From Hyphomicrobiales bacterium (GTDB lineage Bacteria; Pseudomonadota; Alphaproteobacteria; Rhizobiales; Rhizobiaceae), in the NCBI GenBank assembly GCA_900466945.1, contig UBNV01000003.1, forward strand, positions 372,001 through 436,000: a DNA stretch of 64,000 bases. The letters are read 5' to 3'. The translations under genes and the position numbers were made by a program. The notes beneath the pieces are model-generated. The model did not search any database, was not told the DNA's origin, and saw nothing but the letters and a program-made list of their open reading frames with translations. Numbering within the stretch: position 1 is the stretch's first letter; every line of letters begins with the position of its first letter. Shown in pieces: positions 57,352 through 64,000 of this stretch.

Positions 57352-58509
57352 TCAGAGCAGCGAGAGCTGCACTCCATCGCTGTTGGGCGAAACGAACATG
57401 TCTTCCCGCAGTTGCAGGCTGCGGCGCATCAGACCGAGCCGCTTGGTCGCCATTTCGAACCGGCGACTGATCTGCCAGGCATAGGGACCGGCACCTTTCA
57501 TTCGCTTGCCGAATTCGGCGTCGTAATCCTTGCCGTCGCGCATGGAGCGCACCAGCGACATGACGTGGCGATAGCGGTCCGGATAGTTCTGCAGCAGCCA
57601 GTCGCGGAACAGCGGGCTCACCTCCAGCGGCAGGCGCAGAAGCACATAACTCGCCTCCGACGCACCGGCAGCCTTGCCGCTGTCGAGAATGCGCTCGATC
57701 TCGTGATCGTTCAGGGCCGGAATGACCGGAGCCATCATGATCGCGACGGGAATGCCGGCATCCGACAGGGCCTTGATCGCTTCGAGCCGCTTGGCCGGCG
57801 TCGCGGCGCGTGGCTCCATCGTCCGAGCCAGTTTTCGGTCGAGCGTGGTCACCGAGATCCCGACCTTGGCCAGGCCACGTTTGGCCATGGACGCGAGAAT
57901 GTCGATATCGCGCAGGATGAGCGCCGACTTCGTCACGATCACGACAGGATGGTTGGCCTTGTCGAGCACTTCGAGGATCTGCCGCATGATGCGCCATTCC
58001 CGCTCGATCGGCTGATAGGGATCGGTATTGGTGCCGATCGCGATCGGCTTCACCTTGTAGCCCGGCTTCGAAAGCTCCCGCTCCAAGAGGCGCGGCGCAT
58101 CCGGCTTGGCAAACAGCTTCGACTCGAAGTCGAGCCCTGCGGAAAGACCCATATAGCTGTGCGTCGGCCGGGCGAAGCAGTAGATGCAGCCATGCTCGCA
58201 GCCTCGGTAAGGATTGATCGAACGGTCGAAGGGAATATCGGGCGAATCGTTGCGGGTGATCACCGTGCGGGGCTTCTCAACCTGCACCTCGGTCTTGAAC
58301 GGCGGCATGTCTTCGAGCGTCTGCCAGCCATCGTCGAAGGCAACGCGTTCCTTGGTCTCGAACCGGCCGGCCGGATTGATCCCGGCCGCCCGCCCGCGCC
58401 GCCGATCAATGTCGATCCGCATGCCGGAAGCGCCCATCAATGCATCGGCAATATCTGCCGTGTTGCCGGGCTGAAAGGCAGCCTGGCTCGCAAGAGACAG
58501 CTCGTTCAT
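57352..58509 (-). CDS. PA0069-type radical SAM protein
   Basis: 385 residues. Radical SAM cluster motif CEHGCIYC (Cys104, Cys108, Cys111) preceded by SINPYRGC, with AIGTNTDPYQPIE and LVTKS-type VVIVTKSALILRDID segments, as in the SplB-like PA0069 group. Reaction not known. N-terminal 90 residues are basic and unordered. Divergent from the glycosyltransferase gene. Confidence 0.9.
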   Translation of the reverse strand: MNELSLASQAAFQPGNTADIADALMGASGMRIDIDRRRGRAAGINPAGRFETKERVAFDDGWQTLEDMPPFKTEVQVEKPRTVITRNDSPDIPFDRSINPYRGCEHGCIYCFARPTHSYMGLSAGLDFESKLFAKPDAPRLLERELSKPGYKVKPIAIGTNTDPYQPIEREWRIMRQILEVLDKANHPVVIVTKSALILRDIDILASMAKRGLAKVGISVTTLDRKLARTMEPRAATPAKRLEAIKALSDAGIPVAIMMAPVIPALNDHEIERILDSGKAAGASEASYVLLRLPLEVSPLFRDWLLQNYPDRYRHVMSLVRSMRDGKDYDAEFGKRMKGAGPYAWQISRRFEMATKRLGLMRRSLQLREDMFVSPNSDGVQLSLL

Positions 58510-58639
58510 GTTAGCTCCTCGCAGGCTTTCCAGTCCCGCTCAATGACTATATTCCTACTGCGGAAATGAGAACAATGCAAGAACAAACTTCAAGAAACTG
58601 TTTGTGGCAAAACTTTGTGCAATGCGGTAGATATAGGCA

Positions 58640-59161
58640 ATGTTGACAGTCATCATGGAATGCCACGATCAGGAACCGGAACTCGCACAGACCCTGTCGG
58701 TGCTGGTTGCCGGCGCCGTAGAAGGCCTCGTCAGTGATGTCATCGTGCTGGACCATGGCTCCAGCGACGGTTCGTCCGTCGTGGCGGATGCGGCCGGTTG
58801 CCGCTTTTATCAGCAATGGGACATGAAGGAAGTGCTGGCGACGGCGCGCGGCGAGTGGCTTCTGTTGATCGAACCCGGCGCCCGTCTTGGCCAGGGCTGG
58901 GTCGATGAAGTCGCTGAATATGTCGCTCTCAACAAGGCGCCGGCTCGTTTCTCCGAATCGCGGCTGTACCGGTTGCCTTTTTACCGTCGCCTGACGCGCA
59001 GCCGTCCACTCCTGGAAAATGGTCTGCTGATCCCGAAGCGTCAGGCCCTTGGTCTGGCGGGGGAGGGCAGGGAACTGTTGCAGCTGGCCAAAGGCCACAA
59101 GCCCCGCCGCCTCGCATGCGAGATCATCCCCTCGTGGGTCGCGCGCGAGGCGCGCCGCTAA
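58640..59161 (+). CDS. Short glycosyltransferase family 2-like protein
   Basis: 173 residues. Begins like a GT-A enzyme: LTVIMECHDQEPELAQTLSVL, then VIVLDHGSSDGSSVVADAAG and a GEWLLLIEPGARLG segment equivalent to the second nucleotide region. The usual DxD is absent (LIEPGA) and the C-terminal half is missing, so activity is doubtful. Seen in rhizobia beside moaB by recollection. Its stop abuts the convergent moaB stop with no gap. Confidence 0.7.
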   Translation: MLTVIMECHDQEPELAQTLSVLVAGAVEGLVSDVIVLDHGSSDGSSVVADAAGCRFYQQWDMKEVLATARGEWLLLIEPGARLGQGWVDEVAEYVALNKAPARFSESRLYRLPFYRRLTRSRPLLENGLLIPKRQALGLAGEGRELLQLAKGHKPRRLACEIIPSWVAREARR

Positions 59162-59710
59162 TCAGCCCTGGCCGCGCCGCAGGTGCTCGTCCAGCCTCGG
59201 CATGATCTCCACGAAATTACAGGGCATGTGCCGATAGTCGAGCTGCAGCTTAATGATGCCGTCCCAGGCATCCTTGCAGGCGCCGGGCGAACCCGGCAGC
59301 ACGAAGATGAACGTCGCATTGGCAACGCCGCCCGTCGCGCGCGACTGGATAGTCGACGTGCCGATCTTGTCGTAGGAGATACGGTGAAAGACTTCGGAGA
59401 AGCCGTCCATGCGCTTCTCAAACAGCGGCTCCAGCGCCTCAGGCGTGACATCCCGCCCGGTGAAACCCGTGCCGCCTGTCGTGATCACCACGTCGATCTC
59501 GGGCTCTTTCGTCCACGTCTCGACCTGATTGCGGATCACCTGTTTGTCGTCCTTCACGATCGACCGTGCGACCAGCCGGTGACCGGCCTCCGCGATGCGG
59601 CCGACCAGCGTGTCGCCGGACTTGTCGTCGGCTGCACTGCGGGTGTCGGACACCGTCAGCACGGCAATGCCCACGGCAATGAAGGGGCGGTTCTCGTCGA
59701 TGCGGCTCAT
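59162..59710 (-). CDS. moaB: Molybdenum cofactor biosynthesis protein B
   Basis: 182 residues. MogA/MoaB family: IAVLTVSDTRS at the start, VVITTGGTGFTGRDVTPEAL and the C-terminal FVLPGSPGACKDAWDGII. Adenylylates molybdopterin in Moco synthesis. Start ATG shares one base with the ispE stop (TGATG), so it is translated in concert with ispE; the link is positional. Codons upstream belong to ispE. Confidence 0.93.
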   Translation of the reverse strand: MSRIDENRPFIAVGIAVLTVSDTRSAADDKSGDTLVGRIAEAGHRLVARSIVKDDKQVIRNQVETWTKEPEIDVVITTGGTGFTGRDVTPEALEPLFEKRMDGFSEVFHRISYDKIGTSTIQSRATGGVANATFIFVLPGSPGACKDAWDGIIKLQLDYRHMPCNFVEIMPRLDEHLRRGQG

Positions 59711-60606
59711 CAACTCTCTCCCGGAATGGTGCGTGTGAGCAGCACATACCAGTTCGGCCGATAGGCGGAAAGCGCGAGCGCCGCCTTCATCGCCGCAGCT
59801 TCGGTCTCGTAAAGCCCGAAACATGTGGCACCGGAGCCCGACATGCGGGCGAAACCGGCCAGGCTTTGGCGTAAGAGATCGCACGCTTCCGCGATCTCGG
59901 GCACCAGCACTTCCGCCGCCGGCTGCAGGTCGTTGCGCAGGGCCGCAAGGGAACGCAGCCAGGTCGAAACATCGGTGGCACCGGGGATTTCGTCGATGGG
60001 CGAATTGTCGCGCCGCGTCAGGCCCCGGAAGATCTCTTGGGTCGACACCGGCTTCATTGGATTGACCAGTACCAGCGGCACGCCCGGCATGGCCACTGTC
60101 GCGATGGTTTCGCCAATGCCGCGCGCGCGCAGCGGCACGGAAGCGAGACACATCGGCACGTCCGCCCCAAGCTTGAGCGCAATCTCGTGCAAGGTCGCCT
60201 GCGGCAGTTGAGCCTTCCAGAGCCTGAGCAGTCCCCGCAGCGTTGCTGCTGCATCCGCAGACCCGCCGCCGATGCCGGATGCGATCGGCAGGCTCTTGTC
60301 GAGCGTGATGGAAACGGGTCCGTCCGGTTGGTCGGTCTCGGCCACAGCCGAGCGTAGCAGATCACGTGCCTTCACGACGAGGTTGTCGTTGCCGGAAAGT
60401 TCGGCGCCGAAACGACCGACGACGCGGAACTCGTCCTTCTCCGAAGTCTCGAACACCAGTTCGTCACCGTCCTCGGCAAAGGTGACCAGGCTGTCCAGCA
60501 GGTGATAGCCGTCCTGCCGTCGGCCCGTCACATGCAGAGCAAGATTGATCTTGGCCGGGGCCGTCTCGATGACGCGCTCCGGCCGGCGCTCTGCAACAGA
60601 TGTCAT
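59710..60606 (-). CDS. ispE: 4-(cytidine 5'-diphospho)-2-C-methyl-D-erythritol kinase
   Basis: 298 residues of the GHMP kinase family. APAKINLALHVTGRRQDGYHLLDSLVTF at the start, ATP loop LPIASGIGGGSADAAATL, and C-terminal FARMSGSGATCFGLYE. Fourth step of the MEP isoprenoid pathway. Starts 5 bases after the TPR gene and overlaps moaB by one base; the isoprenoid link is with ispB just upstream. Confidence 0.95.
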   Translation of the reverse strand: MTSVAERRPERVIETAPAKINLALHVTGRRQDGYHLLDSLVTFAEDGDELVFETSEKDEFRVVGRFGAELSGNDNLVVKARDLLRSAVAETDQPDGPVSITLDKSLPIASGIGGGSADAAATLRGLLRLWKAQLPQATLHEIALKLGADVPMCLASVPLRARGIGETIATVAMPGVPLVLVNPMKPVSTQEIFRGLTRRDNSPIDEIPGATDVSTWLRSLAALRNDLQPAAEVLVPEIAEACDLLRQSLAGFARMSGSGATCFGLYETEAAAMKAALALSAYRPNWYVLLTRTIPGES

Positions 60607-60611
60607 GCGGA

Positions 60612-62420
60612 TCAGGTCTTCTTGTCGTCTTTCTTCGGCTCGTCCGGCTTGGCCTCGACCTTGGCAGCGTCAGCCTCGATCGGCGGAAGACCCTTGTTGA
60701 TCTTGGCCTGGATCTTCGGCACCTCTGCCTCTTCCGGCTCGGATGCCAGCGCACGTTTCCACTGATAGGTGGCTTCCAACTTACGGCCGACGCGCCAGTA
60801 GGCATCACCCAGGTGATCGTTGATCGTCGCGTCACCGGCGCGAAGCTCGATCGCCCGTTCCAGCTCGACCACGGCTTCGTCGAAACGACCCAGGCGATAA
60901 TAGGCCCAGCCCAGAGAATCGACGATGTAACCGTCATCGGGACGCAGTTCGACGGCCTTCTTGATCATCTCCAGGCCCTGCTGGAGATTGCGGTTCATGT
61001 CGACCCAGGAATAACCGAGATAGTTCAAAACCTGCGGCTGTTCGGGATTGAGCTCCAGAGCCTTGTTGAAGTTCGGCTCCGCCTTGTCCCACTTCTTCAG
61101 CCGCTCATAGGCGATGCCACGCTGGAAGAAGACCGACCAGTGGTTCCGTGCCGGCGTCTGGCCGATGATCTCGACGGCCTTGTCGTAATTCTCCGCCATG
61201 GCCGCATAGTCCTTGGCGTCGGATAACACGCTGCCATAGGCGAGGTAACTGCGGATATCGTTGGGATCGGAGGCGATCAGGCCCTGCAGGTGTTCGCGCG
61301 CTTCCTTGACCTTGCCGGTTTCGGCCAGCGTCAGGCCGAGCTGCAGCTCGGAGACGCGCCGCATCGGAGACGTCTCCGGCACCTGGCGATAGAAGGCGAT
61401 CGCCTTTTCAGGCTGCTTGGCGTTTTCGGCAATGCCGCCGAGCAGCACCAGCGTGTCAGCCGCATCCTTGTCCAGCGCATGCGAGAGCTGGAGGTAGAGC
61501 ATGACCGTGTCTTCGGCGCCTTCGCGGTTGAGGGCCCCGCCGATCGAGAAGAGCACGCCGGCTGCACCCTGCGCGGCATTGGCGACGACCGGCTTAGGCT
61601 GGCGCCCGGCCTCGATATCGTCACGCAACGCCTTGAACGGCGCAAAATTGGTAATCAGTTCATCGCCGGCCGCCAGCGCGTCGAGCGCCTTCTGCTTGTT
61701 GCCGGCGCCAGCTTCCAGTGTGGCGAGCGCGATGACCGCCCGGGCAAACGTGTCCGGAGCGGTTGCCCCGCCATTCCGGTCCGTCACGGTTTCAGTCAGC
61801 GCCTTGCGGGCGGCGTCGATATCGCCGATCTGCGCTGCGATAACGCCGGCATTATAGTTGCGGAAGATGCCGTACCAGCTGGGTCCCTCGAGGTCCTGGA
61901 CGAGCTTCAGCGCTTCCTTGCCCTTGCCGTCTCCGACCATCGCCCAAGCAATCAGGAGCTGGTTCATCAACCTGTCGAGATCGTTCGGGCCTTCATACTT
62001 GAAGTGCTTCAGGGCATCGGCATGGTCGCCGTCCCGGATCGCCCGGAAGCCGAGCGCGACGGAGGTGACCCGCTCGACGGCCGGATCGCTTTCCAGCGTC
62101 TTGGCGAGGTCGGCCCCTTCGTCGAACTCTCCGTTCATGAACAGCGCGATCATCAGGCGCTGTTGCAGTTCCAGTTCGTTCGGGGTGAATTCCAGCGCCT
62201 TCTTGTAGAACTTAACCGCATTCGGATAGTCGCGGTCCGTCTCTGCCGTACGCGCAGCCAGGAAGGCGCCGGCATAGGAATCGACGCCCTGGATGTCAAA
62301 ACTTTCCGAACTGGCCTGGTTTGGCGCCGAGGTGGCTGACGCGAACTGTCCGTGCGAAACGCTGAGGAGCAGCGCCAGCGCTGTGCCGGCGAGAGTGCGA
62401 AGGGCGGGGCTTTGCCGCAT
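60612..62420 (-). CDS. Exported TPR-repeat protein
   Basis: 602 residues. Signal peptide about 1-30 (ending FASA). At least 8 TPR-like helix pairs from residue 60 to 570, the clearest near the C-terminus (YLGYSWVDMNRNLQQGLEMI, IVDSLGWAYYRLGRFDEAVV, HLGDAYWRVGRKLEATYQW). The last 30 residues are lysine/aspartate/proline-rich. Likely a periplasmic scaffold; partner unknown. Between ispB and ispE on the same strand. Confidence 0.88.
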   Translation of the reverse strand: MRQSPALRTLAGTALALLLSVSHGQFASATSAPNQASSESFDIQGVDSYAGAFLAARTAETDRDYPNAVKFYKKALEFTPNELELQQRLMIALFMNGEFDEGADLAKTLESDPAVERVTSVALGFRAIRDGDHADALKHFKYEGPNDLDRLMNQLLIAWAMVGDGKGKEALKLVQDLEGPSWYGIFRNYNAGVIAAQIGDIDAARKALTETVTDRNGGATAPDTFARAVIALATLEAGAGNKQKALDALAAGDELITNFAPFKALRDDIEAGRQPKPVVANAAQGAAGVLFSIGGALNREGAEDTVMLYLQLSHALDKDAADTLVLLGGIAENAKQPEKAIAFYRQVPETSPMRRVSELQLGLTLAETGKVKEAREHLQGLIASDPNDIRSYLAYGSVLSDAKDYAAMAENYDKAVEIIGQTPARNHWSVFFQRGIAYERLKKWDKAEPNFNKALELNPEQPQVLNYLGYSWVDMNRNLQQGLEMIKKAVELRPDDGYIVDSLGWAYYRLGRFDEAVVELERAIELRAGDATINDHLGDAYWRVGRKLEATYQWKRALASEPEEAEVPKIQAKINKGLPPIEADAAKVEAKPDEPKKDDKKT

Positions 62421-62539
62421 GACGAGCCTTTCAAGAACCGGGGTTCGATCGCTGATGCCCGTGACCGGACAATCAGCGATGATTCATGGACAGAATGGCT
62501 TTTTTGAAGCAGCCCCGCAAGGCGATCACGGCATCTGCG

Positions 62540-63556
62540 TCAATTCACACGGGAAATACAGAAATCGATCACGTCGTTGAGCGCGCTCTTCCATGGCGTT
62601 TCCGGCACGGGAGCGAGAGCGTCCCTGGCCATGGTGCCATAATGCTGCGCCCGCTGGATCGTATCGGACAGCGCACCATACTTGCCGATCAGGCCGAGTG
62701 CCCTTTCCAGCCTGACATCGTCGTTCTGGCCGCCTTCGATCGATTCCTTCCAGAATTCCCGTTCGGCAGCGGTGCCGCGGCGATAGGACAGGATGACCGG
62801 CAGCGTGATCTTGCCCTCTCGGAAATCGTCGCCGACATTCTTGCCGGTCTCAGAGGCTTTGCCGCCGTAATCCAGCACGTCGTCGACCAACTGGAAGGCG
62901 AGGCCTAGATTCATGCCATAGGACTTCATCGCGCTGCGGGTCGCTTTATCGGTCCCGGCAACGATCGGGCCGACTTCGGCCGCCGCTGCAAAGAGCGCTG
63001 CCGTCTTGGCGCGGATGACGGCGAGATAGTCGTCTTCCGTCGTCTCCATGTTCTTGGCGACGGAAAGCTGCAGCACTTCACCCTCGGCAATCACGCAGGC
63101 AGCCGTCGATAGAACGTCGAGCGCCTCGAGCGAGCCGACCTCGACCATCATGCGAAACGCCTGGCCGAGAAGGAAGTCGCCGACCAGCACGCTTGCCTGA
63201 TTGCCCCAGATGGTGCGGGCGGTGTTCTTGCCACGGCGCAGATCGCTTTCGTCGACCACGTCGTCATGCAAAAGCGTCGCCGTGTGCATGAATTCGACCG
63301 AGGTCGCGAGCTTGATGTGATGATCGCCTTCATAGCCGAACATCGCAGCTGTCGCGAGCGTCAGCATCGGGCGCAGGCGCTTTCCCCCGGACGAGATCAG
63401 GTGGTTGGCAACCTCCGGGATCATCTGCACATCGGAGCCGGCCTTCGACAGGATCAGCTGATTGACACGCTCCATGCCGCTTTTCGTCAGGTCCACCAGA
63501 GGCTTGACGGATGCCTGTTTGTTTTTGCTTTCCTCAAGCGGTATGACTACGCCCAA
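62540..63556 (-). CDS. ispB: Octaprenyl (polyprenyl) diphosphate synthase
   Basis: 338 residues from a TTG start with AGGAG 9 bases upstream; the frame is open to 63904, but upstream codons do not resemble the family. First Asp-rich motif LLHDDVVDESDLRRG, second QLVDDVLDYGG, and the KTAALFAAAAE motif. Builds the ubiquinone side chain. The stop is 119 bases from the downstream TPR gene. Divergent from the DUF2007 gene. Confidence 0.94.
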   Translation of the reverse strand: MGVVIPLEESKNKQASVKPLVDLTKSGMERVNQLILSKAGSDVQMIPEVANHLISSGGKRLRPMLTLATAAMFGYEGDHHIKLATSVEFMHTATLLHDDVVDESDLRRGKNTARTIWGNQASVLVGDFLLGQAFRMMVEVGSLEALDVLSTAACVIAEGEVLQLSVAKNMETTEDDYLAVIRAKTAALFAAAAEVGPIVAGTDKATRSAMKSYGMNLGLAFQLVDDVLDYGGKASETGKNVGDDFREGKITLPVILSYRRGTAAEREFWKESIEGGQNDDVRLERALGLIGKYGALSDTIQRAQHYGTMARDALAPVPETPWKSALNDVIDFCISRVN

Positions 63557-63682
63557 CGCACCGGACTCCTGTTCAGTTTGGTCGCCGACAATAAAAAGCC
63601 GGGAAGGCCACGGCAAGGGGCGAATTGCCTCGGCTTGCGGCTGAAACACGGTTTTACCCGTTAACAGTGAGTTCTGAATTCG

Positions 63683-63913
63683 ATGCATGAGATCATTCGC
63701 AGCAACGACGTCGTGCTGCTGTCTTTCGCCGAAAGCCTGATGCGCGACGCGGGCATCGCCTCGATGATCGCCGATCAGTCGATGAGCATCCTTGAAGGTT
63801 CGCTGGGAATGCTCCAGCGTCGCCTGTTGGTCGACGCCGACTGCATCGATCAGGCCCGCCGCATCCTCACCGATGCCGGCCTCGGCGCAGAACTGCGCGA
63901 CCACGATATGTGA
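63683..63913 (+). CDS. DUF2007 protein (putative signal-transducing protein)
   Basis: 76 residues: MHEIIRSNDVVLLSFAESLM, then RDAGIASMIADQSMSILEG, followed by RRLLVDADCIDQARRIL, the DUF2007 pattern also found fused to PII-like modules. Function unknown. It overlaps nothing and is followed 5 bases later by a methyltransferase gene in the same direction. Confidence 0.87.
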   Translation: MHEIIRSNDVVLLSFAESLMRDAGIASMIADQSMSILEGSLGMLQRRLLVDADCIDQARRILTDAGLGAELRDHDM

Positions 63914-63918
63914 GCGCC

Positions 63919-64000
63919 ATGGTCGCAGCGTCGGACACCAACCTCGACATGGGCGTTCAGGAAACCGTTGACGCCTTTCACCGGGGGCGTTTCCATCTCG
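63919..64000 (+). CDS. TrmN6-like methyltransferase (5' end only)
   Basis: Only 27 codons are in the window: MVAASDTNLDMGVQETVDAF then HRGRFHL, matching the start of the rhizobial tRNA1(Val) A37 N6-methyltransferase-like family. Start ATG follows GTGAG; a second ATG at 63949 is also possible. The rest lies beyond base 64000, so the assignment is by N-terminal likeness and neighbourhood. Confidence 0.5.
   Translation, partial: MVAASDTNLDMGVQETVDAFHRGRFHL

Overview
The window is about 64 kb of GC-rich chromosome from an alphaproteobacterium, most likely a member of the Rhizobiaceae (Rhizobium/Agrobacterium group). The basis is the alphaproteobacterial hisS-hisZ-hisG cluster, an F0-only ATP synthase operon (atpI-B-E-F'-F) separate from F1 genes, a HrcA/CIRCE-controlled groESL, and many small rhizobial families (DUF2093, DUF4170, DUF2007, an LpxQ-like outer-membrane protein). 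Most of the window is ordinary housekeeping sequence. There is no rRNA, tRNA, CRISPR array, transposase or integrase that I can support.

Layout. 1-6.1 kb: partial LpxQ-like gene, two L,D-transpeptidases, two 3-methyladenine-glycosylase-family genes tail to tail, a HAD phosphatase, and a minus-strand group with a methyltransferase-like protein, a Met/Cys-rich exported protein and a DUF305 protein that looks metal-related. 6.2-10.1 kb: hisS-hisZ-hisG-methyltransferase operon. 10.2-13 kb: DoxX, an unrecognised protein, a 600-base AT-rich gap and a lytic transglycosylase. 13-15.2 kb: groESL. 15.4-17.6 kb: chrB-like/chrA chromate module. 17.7-25.7 kb: HAD, ribF, a decayed dapA-like fragment, a diguanylate cyclase, an orphan BrnA-like antitoxin, ileS and a lipoprotein. 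25.7-32.4 kb: GNAT, tadA, rluB with a very long disordered tail, rsmD, patatin, KefB-type antiporter. 32.5-38.6 kb: pmbA, inositol-phosphatase-like gene, DUF4170, waaA, HAD, lpxK, DUF2093 (LPS core/lipid A section). 38.7-47 kb: mutL, a kinase-less PAS-PAS-REC-REC protein, a GGDEF-EAL protein, a PRC-barrel protein, an SMP-30 hydrolase and a LuxR solo. 47-53 kb: a candidate sigma-54-driven small RNA, mrp, corA, kup and a SleB-type wall hydrolase. 53.3-56 kb: F0 operon. 56-64 kb: rnhB, radical SAM protein, short glycosyltransferase, moaB, ispE, TPR protein, ispB, DUF2007 and the start of a TrmN6-like methyltransferase.

Functional threads: envelope and peptidoglycan (two LDTs, lytic transglycosylase, SleB-type hydrolase, waaA, lpxK, LpxQ-like); translation and RNA modification (hisS, ileS, tadA, rluB, rsmD); DNA repair (tag, mutL, rnhB); isoprenoids (ispE, ispB); ion homeostasis (kup, corA, KefB type, chrA); and c-di-GMP/sensing (GGDEF, PAS-REC, GGDEF-EAL, LuxR solo).

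The least-explained items are the putative sigma-54 promoter plus structured transcript at 47.13-47.25 kb, the kinase-less PAS-REC-REC/GGDEF-EAL pair, the LuxR solo with substituted AHL-pocket residues, the RluB tail, and the decayed dapA-like fragment.
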